A stretch of DNA of 64,000 nucleotides from CAYYIS01 sp964470965 (GTDB lineage: Bacteria > JAAXHH01 > JABIQT01), in assembly GCA_964470965.1 (NCBI GenBank), contig CAYYIS010000029.1:1-64000 (forward strand), in the 5' to 3' direction. The notes beneath the pieces were generated by a model. That model made no database searches. It was not told the origin of the DNA and was given only the letters and a program-made list of their open reading frames with translations. This document shows, in pieces, positions 18,728 to 26,471 of this stretch (position 1 is its first letter; each line of letters begins with the position of its first letter). The position numbers and the translations under genes were made by a program.

Positions 18728-18756
18728 TTGACATTACTATGATCCGACAGTAACAT
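18728..18756 (+). promoter_or_regulatory. Candidate promoter for the small methyltransferase and symporter genes
   Basis: Perfect TTGACA (18728-18733), a 17-bp spacer and TAACAT (18751-18756), 48 nt before the ATG at 18804. The -10 is poor (4 of 6). It lies in the only sizeable gap (119 bp) of the surrounding gene string, which supports it. Confidence 0.4.
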
Positions 18757-18803
18757 CCCTGATCGTTATTTCATATATCATCAACCAAATTGGCCGACAA
18801 CAC

Positions 18804-19313
18804 ATGTCCGAAATCCTCGACCTGGGATGTGGTCCATTCGGAAAAAAAGAAGGATCCATCGGTCTCGACATCAATTCGGCGCCGCATGTCGATGTGGTTC
18901 ATGATCTGGATATATATCCGTATCCCTTCGATGATGATTCATTTTCTCATATAGAGATGTCTCATATTATCGAACACATCAGAACGCCGGCCCGAGCCAT
19001 GGATGAGATTCGCAGGATCGCCCGCCCCGGAGCATCTATACGTATTGTGACGCCGCACTATACCTCACAGCTATCGTATGGTGACCTGACCCATTATCAT
19101 CATTTTGGTCACGTAACCTTTACGCATCTGTGTAACGGCGTTTATTTCGAATTGAAGAAGAGCCGAATCCTCTTCTCGGATTTCTACAGGGTAATCGGCA
19201 TCAGTCTCCTGGCTAATCTTTTTCCAAGGCGCTGGGAGAAATACATCAGTTTTATATTTCCTGCTATGTACGTGGAAGTTGAATTGCAGGTGATCAAAAC
19301 TCAGGATGATTAA
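18804..19313 (+). CDS. Small class I SAM-dependent methyltransferase
   Basis: 169 aa, a short type-11 methyltransferase. The glycine-rich SAM motif ILDLGCGPFGKK opens the protein at residue 4; the acidic residue GLDIN follows and then SFSHIEMSHIIEHI. The start is compact and lacks a cap domain. The C-terminal half is hydrophobic in places (LLANLFPRRW, then YISFIFPAMYVEVEL), so it may associate with membrane or lipid. Such genes are frequent in glycan clusters, acting on sugars or lipids. The next gene starts immediately after the stop codon (TAA-ATG), so the two are translationally linked. Confidence 0.8.
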   Translation: MSEILDLGCGPFGKKEGSIGLDINSAPHVDVVHDLDIYPYPFDDDSFSHIEMSHIIEHIRTPARAMDEIRRIARPGASIRIVTPHYTSQLSYGDLTHYHHFGHVTFTHLCNGVYFELKKSRILFSDFYRVIGISLLANLFPRRWEKYISFIFPAMYVEVELQVIKTQDD

Positions 19314-19604
19314 ATGACCGGTAACACCAGCAGCAAAGCACATCCGGTGTCAATAACTTCACTCGAGCGCTACTGGAAATCTAACTTGCGCATCATGCTC
19401 ATCCTACTGATAATTTGGGCGATCGCTGGCCTGGGGTGTGGCATTTTGATCGCCGACTGGTTAAATCAATTCACGCTTCCAGGCACAGGTTTTCCCCTGG
19501 GATTCTGGGTCGCACATCAAGCGAGTATCGTCGTCTTTGTTTTGCTGATCCTTGCATATTGTCTGTTAATGAATCGCCTTGATGAGACGCATTGTGATGA
19601 ATGA
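19314..19604 (+). CDS. Sodium:substrate symporter small subunit (DUF4212)
   Basis: 96 aa with two membrane helices: one at about 26-47 (LRIMLILLIIWAIAGLGCGI) and one at about 65-85 (ASIVVFVLLILAYCLLMN). The motifs YWKSNLRI, DWLNQF and FPLGFWVAHQ are the DUF4212 hallmark. This small protein is found paired with SSS-family carriers of the VC_2705 group, as it is here: the carrier starts 66 bp later. It is probably needed for assembly or activity of the carrier. ATG directly abuts the preceding stop codon. Confidence 0.9.
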   Translation: MTGNTSSKAHPVSITSLERYWKSNLRIMLILLIIWAIAGLGCGILIADWLNQFTLPGTGFPLGFWVAHQASIVVFVLLILAYCLLMNRLDETHCDE

Positions 19605-19670
19605 CCGCAGGCGGGGCAGGAACGCGGCACGAAACCCGACTAGTAAAACTTGTAGAAAGAAAAACTGATT

Positions 19671-21524
19671 ATGAGCGTACAGGCATGGACCTACCTCTTT
19701 GTCTCCTTATCATTCGGCCTCTACCTGTTTATTGCTTGGCGGAGCAGGGTACATGATACGTCCGGTTTTTATGTAGCTGGACGCGGTGTACCCGCGGCGG
19801 CAAACGGAATGGCGACCGCGGCAGACTGGATGAGTGCTGCGTCGTTCATCTCTATGGCCGGCCTTATCTCTACGATGGGATATTCTGGTGGTGTTTACCT
19901 GATGGGATGGACCGGCGGATATGTGCTCCTGGCTTTACTCCTGGCCCCCTATCTGAGGAAATTCGGCCATTATACCGTACCGGATTTCATTGGTGACCGA
20001 TATGCGTCGAATGTAGCCCGTGTGGTCGCGGTGCTTTGTGCGATATTTGTGAGTTTTACTTATGTCGCCGGTCAGATGCGTGGTGTAGGGGTCGTTTTCA
20101 GCCGTTTCCTCGAAGTGGATATCAACGTAGGCGTAATGATCGGTATGGCGATTGTATTCATCTATGCCACGCTGGGCGGCATGAAAGGGATCACGTGGAC
20201 ACAGGTGGCACAATACTGGGTGCTCATAACCGCCTTCCTGATCCCGGCTATCGCCATCAGCATCAAACTGACAGGTGTCCCTCTACCCCAACTGGGCTTG
20301 GGAAGTACACTGAATCCCGAGATATCGGGTCAGCAGGGGGTCTACCTTCTCGAAAAATTGAACCAGATTCAGACGGACCTTGGGTTTTCGCGGTACACGG
20401 ATACCTTCGTGGGTGTTTGGGATAAGGCTAATGTTTTCTGTGTTGCCTTGGCGTTAATGGTGGGCACGGCCGGATTGCCGCATGTGATCGTACGGTTTTA
20501 CACGGTAAAATCCGTAAAAGCGGCACGATGGAGCGCCTTCTGGGCCTTGCTCTTCATATCCATGCTTTACCTGACTGCTCCGGCAACGGCAGCGTTTGCC
20601 CGTTATTTCATGATCCAGAGCTTGAACGAAACAACCGCTGACCAATTGCCCGAATGGTTCGGCAACTGGGAGCAGACGGGCCTGATCCTGTGGCTTGACG
20701 ATGGGGATGGTACCATGCGCTACTCCGCCGGTGACGACAACGAAATATTCCGCTCCGGCCCTCTGCCTACAGCTGAAGTGACAGAAATTCGACTTGCACA
20801 TAAGGAATGGGTGGGATCGCAGGGGACAAGCGGGGCAGACGGAAGGGCCGTGTTACGCGCCAGAGGTTTGTCCGGTCCCGATAGAGATATCATCGTCCTT
20901 GCAACACCCGAGATGGCAGAACTGGCCAGTTGGATCATTGCCCTGGTGGCCGCTGGGGGCCTTGCGGCTGCCTTGTCAACCGCAAGCGGGTTGCTGCTCG
21001 TAATCTCATCGAGCGTGGCCCATGATCTTTATTACAGGGTGTTAAAACCGGGAGCCAGTGAGAAACAGCGTCTCGCGGTTGGAAGGAGCGTTATCGGCGT
21101 AGCGGTCGTCATCGCCGGGATATTTGGTATCTATCCGCCTGGATTCGTCAGTCAGGTGGTTGCCTTCGCATTCGGTCTTGCCGCTGCCAGTTTTTTTCCG
21201 GCTATCGTACTGGGTATTTTCAGCAAACGCGTCAGTACCATACCGGCCGTGGCCGGTATGATCGTTGGCATAAGTTTCACCGCTTTTTACATCATCTCCT
21301 GTGTTTTCTTCGGTATGGCGCCGTGGAACTTCGGTATCTTCGACAGTGGTATTAATCCCCAGGGAATCGGGACCATTGGTATGATATTGAATTTTACAGT
21401 CACGATTGCACTTTCGTATATGTATCCGGCTCCTGAGAAAGAGGTGCAGGATATGATAGACTCCGTCCGCGAGCCTGAAGGAATCCGTCCTGCCGTGGAC
21501 ATAAAACCTGCACCGGAGCACTGA
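19671..21524 (+). CDS. Sodium:solute symporter (SSS family, VC_2705/ActP-like subfamily)
   Basis: 617 aa inner-membrane carrier with about 13 helices. It starts WTYLFVSLSFGLYLFIAWRS; then come the SSS signature-like GRGVPAAANGMATAADWMSAASF and the sodium-site helix LAAALSTASGLLLVISSS. Between about residues 325 and 420 is a large soluble insertion (LPEWFGNWEQTGLILW to LATPEMAELA) typical of the VC_2705 subfamily and absent from ActP. The substrate is likely a small monocarboxylate such as acetate, by family. The pair DUF4212-SSS has no obvious link to the surrounding glycosyltransferases and looks inserted into that cluster. Confidence 0.9.
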   Translation: MSVQAWTYLFVSLSFGLYLFIAWRSRVHDTSGFYVAGRGVPAAANGMATAADWMSAASFISMAGLISTMGYSGGVYLMGWTGGYVLLALLLAPYLRKFGHYTVPDFIGDRYASNVARVVAVLCAIFVSFTYVAGQMRGVGVVFSRFLEVDINVGVMIGMAIVFIYATLGGMKGITWTQVAQYWVLITAFLIPAIAISIKLTGVPLPQLGLGSTLNPEISGQQGVYLLEKLNQIQTDLGFSRYTDTFVGVWDKANVFCVALALMVGTAGLPHVIVRFYTVKSVKAARWSAFWALLFISMLYLTAPATAAFARYFMIQSLNETTADQLPEWFGNWEQTGLILWLDDGDGTMRYSAGDDNEIFRSGPLPTAEVTEIRLAHKEWVGSQGTSGADGRAVLRARGLSGPDRDIIVLATPEMAELASWIIALVAAGGLAAALSTASGLLLVISSSVAHDLYYRVLKPGASEKQRLAVGRSVIGVAVVIAGIFGIYPPGFVSQVVAFAFGLAAASFFPAIVLGIFSKRVSTIPAVAGMIVGISFTAFYIISCVFFGMAPWNFGIFDSGINPQGIGTIGMILNFTVTIALSYMYPAPEKEVQDMIDSVREPEGIRPAVDIKPAPEH

Positions 21525-21559
21525 GGGGTAGTCCTCCCTAACACCTGTCCGGATCCGCT

Positions 21560-22315
21560 ATGCCTTCCATTTCCGCAATCGTCATAACACTCAACGAAGA
21601 AAAACGGATTCAGGCCTGTCTTGACAGCATATCCTGGGTAGATGAGATCATAGTCGTCGATTCTGGGAGCACTGACAGAACACGCCAAATAGCTAAAGAC
21701 ATGGTGACCCGGTTGGTTGAGTCGGAATGGCTTGGCTTTGCTGAAACCAAAGCACTTGCGGTTATACTCACCTGCGGGGATTGGATTTTATGGGTTGTTG
21801 CTGATGATATAGTGCCAGATAGCCTGTCAGTCTAATTCCGGTCCCGTGTAGGGCAGGATGGCAATATCATGGGCTTCATGGTCCCACGTAAAGCCATCTT
21901 CCTCGGCAAATGGATCCGCCATTGCGGTTGGTATCCCGGTTACGTGTGTAGGTTGTTCAAGCGGGAGCACGGGGAGTTTACAGGTCGGCTGGTTCATGAA
22001 TCCGTAACTGTAGACGGTCGAACAGATCGGTTGAAAAATCACCTCATTCATTATACGGATGATTCCCTTGAACATTATCTACACAAGTTTAACAAATATA
22101 CGACTCTTGGGGCCAGGCAGCTCCAACAAGATGGAAATGCTTTCCATTTGAAAGATTTGATACTGCGGCCGCCCTTCATGTTCGTAAAAATGTATCTGTT
22201 GAAACTTGGCATCCTGGATGGCATCCAGGGATTTATACTGTGTTTTCTTTCTTCATGTTATGTTTTTACGAAGTACGCGAAGCTATGGCACCTTCAGCAG
22301 GGGCAGCCGGAGTAA
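21560..22315 (+). pseudogene. Glycosyltransferase family 2 gene, WaaE-like, broken by an in-frame stop
   Basis: The first 91 codons give a normal GT2 start (ISAIVITLNEEKRIQACLDS, then VDEIIVVDSGSTDRT) and end in TAA at 21833-21835. The same frame then runs on (FRSRVGQDGNIMGFMVPRK, WIRHCGWYPGYVCRLFKRE) to 22315. With the stop read through it is 251 codons long, as in its intact neighbour. A single G-to-T change (GAA to TAA) would explain the stop. The metal-binding motif is also damaged: positions 80-83 read VADD (first codon GTT) where the paralogues have DADE. Two independent lesions argue for a real pseudogene, not a sequencing error. A fragment starting at the internal ATG 21869 could still be translated but would lack the nucleotide-binding half. 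Confidence 0.85.
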
Positions 22316-22320
22316 CCGAT

Positions 22321-23076
22321 ATGGAACGGCTTTCAGTCGTAGTCATCACTCTGAATGAGGAACAAAAACTCGATCGCTGTTTGGGGCCCGTGGCATGGGC
22401 GGATGAAATTATCATCGTGGACAGCGGTAGTACGGATGGGACCCTGGATGTCGCCGGGAGGTATACCGACCGGGTGTTTCACAATCCATGGGAAGGATTT
22501 GCGAAACAGCGGACCTTCGGAATGCATCACGCCACGGGGGACTGGGTACTGTTTCTGGACGCAGATGAATATGTAACGGATACTCTGAATCAGAAGATAA
22601 ATGAGATTCTCGTAAACGGTTCTCCATACGATGGTTACAAAATTCACAGGGTGGAGCATTTCCTTGGATTCCCCATTAACCACGGTACGCTGAACCCCAG
22701 TTATCAGCCTAGGTTATTAAGAAACAACAAAGGGTTTTGGACAGGGGGTGCCCACGCGCATTTTGAAGTGGATGGGGATCTCGGTACGATACACGAAGAT
22801 TTATACCACGACTGCCATAACACAATTAGCGATTTCATGCGGCGGATTGATACCTATACAACGGTGGACGCGGAAGAACGGTTCAATGCAGGACAGCGTG
22901 TGGGCCCTTGGCATGTCGTATGGTCTCCTCTGGGGATGGCTTGGAAATGTCTGATCGTAAAGAAGGGGTACAAAGATGGTTTCCCAGGGCTTCTTTTCAG
23001 TCTGTGTATGGGAATCTATTCATTCCTTCGATTGGTTAAAGTCTGGCAGATGAACCAGCACCCGGCGGAAGATTGA
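22321..23076 (+). CDS. Glycosyltransferase family 2, WaaE-like
   Basis: 251 aa and intact. LSVVVITLNEEQKLDRCLG opens the GT-A domain, with DEIIIVDSGSTDGT and the metal motif LDADEYVTD. The C-terminal part has FLGFPINHG, the basic QPRLLRNNKGFW and a final helix ending LVKVWQMNQH, as in WaaE-type core glycosyltransferases. It is the undamaged neighbour of the pseudogene at 21560 and probably its tandem paralogue. GGAG at 22309-22312 lies 8 nt before the ATG at 22321, so the longer open frame from 22240 is not used. Confidence 0.87.
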   Translation: MERLSVVVITLNEEQKLDRCLGPVAWADEIIIVDSGSTDGTLDVAGRYTDRVFHNPWEGFAKQRTFGMHHATGDWVLFLDADEYVTDTLNQKINEILVNGSPYDGYKIHRVEHFLGFPINHGTLNPSYQPRLLRNNKGFWTGGAHAHFEVDGDLGTIHEDLYHDCHNTISDFMRRIDTYTTVDAEERFNAGQRVGPWHVVWSPLGMAWKCLIVKKGYKDGFPGLLFSLCMGIYSFLRLVKVWQMNQHPAED

Positions 23077-23080
23077 TCCC

Positions 23081-24022
23081 ATGCGACCCCCTTGCAGCAT
23101 CGTCATACCAACCTACAATGCCAGAGATCTGGTTGACAGGTGCCTTCTTTCGCTCCTGCCGGCCGTTGAAATAGGCCATGATGAAATAATCGTGGTAGAT
23201 GATGGCAGCACGGACGATACGACGCCAATGCTTCTCGAAAAATATCCTGATGTACGCGTAGAACCGCTGGATTTAAACCAGGGTTTCGGGGCCGCTTGTA
23301 ACATAGGTGTGGAACGAAGCAAGCATAATCTGGTGCTCCTTCTGAACAATGATATCGTTGTCTCAGAAGGATTTCTGGAACCGCTCACGTCTCATTTCAA
23401 CAACCCGGCTGTATTCGCAGCCAATGCAGCGGTTTTCAAGAAAGATGGGTCCACGCCGGGGGGCGGGCTCGTCCGCGGATATCTCCATTACGGATTACTT
23501 AGATTGCGGTGGGCTGAAAAGCAAGATGAAAGAAAGCGAAAAAGCCTGACCCTGTACGCCAACGGCGCTGCCACACTCATAGATCGAAAAAAATATCAAT
23601 CACTGAACGGGTTCGATCCCATTTATTTTCCTTTTTATTCTGAAGACCTCGATATTTCATACAGGGCCTATCAGAGAGGCTGGCTTGTGGTCTTTGAACC
23701 GGCGAGTTCGGTTGTTCACGACCATTCCGTTACGATAACCGGTAACCATGCTCAAGATTACATATCCTATATCAGCAAGCGGAACAGAATCTTTTTTGTT
23801 CTCAAAAACATATCGGGCAGATCGAGGTTAATGGTATGCATTTTTTGGCTGGCAGTGCGGTTTTTCGGATCCATTCTTACCATGGACCGGGTTTATTTCC
23901 GGGCTATCAGAGACGTAATTAACAAGATACCCGAGATAAACCGGGCCAGAAATGAAGATCGAACACGTTATCTGTCTGATGAACGGATCATAGAAATGAC
24001 ATCGGAATGGTACCTCAAGTGA
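23081..24022 (+). CDS. Glycosyltransferase family 2, rhamnosyltransferase-like
   Basis: 313 aa. The GT-A domain shows CSIVIPTYNARDLVDRCL, EIIVVDDGSTDDT, and the metal motif LLLNNDIVVSEGFL, where NND replaces the usual DxD; this is normal for the WcaA/rhamnosyltransferase-like branch. Then GFDPIYFPFYSEDLDISYRA carries the ED acid base pair. A C-terminal hydrophobic helix (LMVCIFWLAVRFFGSIL, about 250-266) may anchor it to the inner membrane. The start is 4 nt after the previous stop. It would act on an O-antigen or core sugar; donor unknown. Confidence 0.85.
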   Translation: MRPPCSIVIPTYNARDLVDRCLLSLLPAVEIGHDEIIVVDDGSTDDTTPMLLEKYPDVRVEPLDLNQGFGAACNIGVERSKHNLVLLLNNDIVVSEGFLEPLTSHFNNPAVFAANAAVFKKDGSTPGGGLVRGYLHYGLLRLRWAEKQDERKRKSLTLYANGAATLIDRKKYQSLNGFDPIYFPFYSEDLDISYRAYQRGWLVVFEPASSVVHDHSVTITGNHAQDYISYISKRNRIFFVLKNISGRSRLMVCIFWLAVRFFGSILTMDRVYFRAIRDVINKIPEINRARNEDRTRYLSDERIIEMTSEWYLK

Positions 24023-24035
24023 TCAGGCTGCGTTT

Positions 24036-25088
24036 ATGAATTCCCCCATTGAAGGAAACCCCTCGAAGATCCTTATCACCAGACTGCGATTCATCGGGGA
24101 TGTGGTCCTCACCCTTCCGGTTATAGAAGCACTGAAAAACCAATACCCAGATGCTGAATTATACTACCTGGCGGAAAAGTCGGTTGGTGAGATTTTGGTT
24201 GGCCACCCCGACCTGGAAGAGGTCATCCTGCTGGACAGGGCCGCCATCGAGAATATTCCCTGGTACAAGAAATCTCTTGAACATCTCAGATTTATCAACA
24301 GGCTGAGGAACTATCGGTTTGATATGGTGATCGATCTTTTCTGCAATCCCAGAAGTGCATTACTTACAATGGCAACCGGGGCAATGATCCGTGTTGGGTT
24401 TGATGTGAGACTGCGGGGTATTGCATACAATTACAAGATTCGCAGGGGCGCTTCGATTCGCGTTGTGGATGCCTATCTCGACTCCCTGCGGACTTTGGGA
24501 ATAACTATCGATAAAGAAGTGCCGCGCCTTCCTCTGTTAAAGGATGAGCGGAGATGGGCCGCAGAATGGGTACGAGAAAATGCCCTCTCACAAAACGCTC
24601 CATTGATTGGGTTTAATCCCGGTGCGAGCTGGCCGGCGAAGATGTGGCAGCCCGATCAGTTCGCCGGGCTGGCCGACAACGTAATTGAAATGTTAAACGG
24701 GCAGGTGCTGTTAACGCAGGGCCCAGGTCAGGGCGACCTTGTCAGGCAGATCTCAGGCCTTATGAAACACAGGCCGGTAATAGCCAGCCTCTTGCCGATC
24801 AGGCGCCTATCCGCTTTAATAGAGCAGTGTGACGCGTATGTGTCCAACGATTCGGGCCCAATGCACATTGCAGCGGCGGTTGGGACGCGTACCATCGGTG
24901 TTTTCGGTCCAAGTGATCCCTCCATCTGGTTTCCCTATTCGGAATCAAAAGGACATTTTTCAGTGAAACCGGATGTCGCTTTCTGTTGTGGAAAGGATTT
25001 CTGTGCCGAGGCGCGGCCCTGCATCAGCACTATTTGCGCCGACCAGGTTTTTCGGTTAGTTCGGCAGGCATTGGAAGTGTCTCCATGA
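24036..25088 (+). CDS. Glycosyltransferase family 9 (heptosyltransferase-like), first copy
   Basis: 350 aa GT-B protein of the WaaC/WaaF family, which adds ADP-heptoses to LPS inner core in the cytosol. It begins KILITRLRFIGDVVLTLPV, then GFNPGASWPAKMW (donor phosphate region) and YVSNDSGPMHIAAAVGTRTIGVFGPSDPSIWFP, split here by family as SNDSGPMH and FGPSDP. Near the C-terminus are CCGKDFC and CISTIC. Such cysteine clusters recur in family members. The stop overlaps the start of the next GT9 gene as ATGA. Confidence 0.88.
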   Translation: MNSPIEGNPSKILITRLRFIGDVVLTLPVIEALKNQYPDAELYYLAEKSVGEILVGHPDLEEVILLDRAAIENIPWYKKSLEHLRFINRLRNYRFDMVIDLFCNPRSALLTMATGAMIRVGFDVRLRGIAYNYKIRRGASIRVVDAYLDSLRTLGITIDKEVPRLPLLKDERRWAAEWVRENALSQNAPLIGFNPGASWPAKMWQPDQFAGLADNVIEMLNGQVLLTQGPGQGDLVRQISGLMKHRPVIASLLPIRRLSALIEQCDAYVSNDSGPMHIAAAVGTRTIGVFGPSDPSIWFPYSESKGHFSVKPDVAFCCGKDFCAEARPCISTICADQVFRLVRQALEVSP

Positions 25089-26122
25089 AAGAATTCAAAA
25101 AGATACTGATTATCAAACTGCGAGCCATCGGCGATGTCGTCATGTCCACACCTGTAATCGAAAATATCCGGGCAAATTTCCCTGATAGCCACATCACTTT
25201 TCTGACAGAGCCGGCGTCACATGACGTAATACGGGGAAACCCGTACCTTGATGACCTTGTAATACTCGATAAATCACGCTGGTTGGCGATGCCCTTATTT
25301 AAACGACTGAAAGCCCAGTGGTCATTCTATAAAAAACTGCGCCTAAATCGATTCGATCTTGTACTGGATCTGTTCGGTAATCCACGCAGTGCTGTGTTGT
25401 CACTGATTACGGGATCTCCCTGTCGGGTCGGGTTCGATTTTCGTGTGCGTCGATTTTGCTACGATACAATCGTCACCCCTCGGGGAGGCGAAGTGCATGA
25501 AGTTGAATTCAACCTTGATGCATTGCGGGCACTTGGATTGGCGGTAAGAACAACAAATCCGTATTTCCCCCTTTCCCAAGGAGCATTAAAGGACGCAACA
25601 CACTGGCTATCGGATCAGGGGATTACGGAGAGGGATCTGGTGATTGGCCTTAACCCCGGCGGGGGATGGGAAATAAAACGTTGGAGACCAGACAGGTTTT
25701 CAGAAATAGCGGACCGCCTAGTGAATGATTATGGCGCCAGAATCTTACTGATCTGGGGGCCGGGTGAACGCGATCTTGTTGATGAGGTTGCCGAGAACAT
25801 GGAACATTCCCCCCTGTTTCTGCCGGAAACCAACCTGGAAGGGCTGGGGGCTTATCTAACAAAATGTAAACTCCTCCTCAGCAACGACAGTGGTCCCATG
25901 CATATCGCGGCAGCCCTCAATGTGCCCGCCATCGGGATTTTCGGTCCGACAGATCCTAATCTTCAGGGCCCCTATGGGGAACAAAATATGGCCATACAGA
26001 ATCTGGACCTGGATTGCCTTTGCTGCAACAGGTTGACATGCAAGATAGGTAATTTATGTATGACGGACCTTTCGACGGATATCGTCTACAGCGAGATTGT
26101 CCGATATCTTAATCCTGCTTGA
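25085..26122 (+). CDS. Glycosyltransferase family 9 (heptosyltransferase-like), second copy
   Basis: 345 aa and clearly related to the preceding gene: KILIIKLRAIGDVVMSTPV, FNPGG-type segment GLNPGGGWEIKRW, SNDSGPMHIAAALNVPAIG and FGPTDPNLQGP. The C-terminal cysteines CLCC and CKIGNLC match those of the first copy. The ATG overlaps the upstream stop by 4 bp. Two tandem heptosyltransferase-like genes (plus a broken third at 16.3 kb) fit successive addition of inner-core heptoses, but no heptose-synthesis gene is in the window. The stop overlaps the rng promoter -35 box. Confidence 0.88.
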   Translation: MKEFKKILIIKLRAIGDVVMSTPVIENIRANFPDSHITFLTEPASHDVIRGNPYLDDLVILDKSRWLAMPLFKRLKAQWSFYKKLRLNRFDLVLDLFGNPRSAVLSLITGSPCRVGFDFRVRRFCYDTIVTPRGGEVHEVEFNLDALRALGLAVRTTNPYFPLSQGALKDATHWLSDQGITERDLVIGLNPGGGWEIKRWRPDRFSEIADRLVNDYGARILLIWGPGERDLVDEVAENMEHSPLFLPETNLEGLGAYLTKCKLLLSNDSGPMHIAAALNVPAIGIFGPTDPNLQGPYGEQNMAIQNLDLDCLCCNRLTCKIGNLCMTDLSTDIVYSEIVRYLNPA

Positions 26123-26146
26123 CATACCCCAAATCATATATATATT
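26119..26146 (+). promoter_or_regulatory. Promoter of the rng operon
   Basis: Perfect TTGACA (26119-26124), a 16-bp spacer, then TATATT (26141-26146). The -35 overlaps the stop codon of the GT9 gene. Start of transcription near 26153 gives an AT-rich leader of about 205 nt before rng. Confidence 0.65.
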
Positions 26147-26282
26147 GTATAACTTGTATTATCGTTAATGACTACATACAGGACAAATGGGTATAATGGC
26201 ATACGAACCAAATGATAATTCTATAATTATGAATATTTTACTCACTATTTTATTCAAGATGCAGTTGAGTTGGGAGGATCAT

Positions 26283-26471
26283 ATGCAATATAGTCACTCC
26301 AAATCCTCAACCTTGCTCCTGCGTCATCTTCACGTATTATTTAAAGGAAGACATGATCATTGCAGAAAGACATTATTGTTGAAGCGGCAACACACGAGAC
26401 CCGAATCGCGATTCTTGAGGACAATCATCTCGTTGAGTTACTGGTCGAGCGCCCCGAAAATGAGCGCATAG
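26283..26471 (+). CDS. Possible 62-aa leader ORF overlapping rng
   Basis: An ATG at 26283 has an excellent ribosome site, GGGAGG (26272-26277), 5 nt upstream. The frame encodes 62 residues rich in basic amino acids, Ser and Leu, with no known domain. It runs out of frame over the first 112 nt of rng. The protein has no recognisable features, so translation, if it occurs, may matter more than the product. It may instead be a chance frame; confidence is low. Confidence 0.25.
   Translation: MQYSHSKSSTLLLRHLHVLFKGRHDHCRKTLLLKRQHTRPESRFLRTIISLSYWSSAPKMSA

Noticed and set aside
21833..21835. Stop-codon readthrough or recoding in the GT2 gene
   Set aside because: The stop is TAA, which is not used for selenocysteine or pyrrolysine, and the catalytic motif is also lost.
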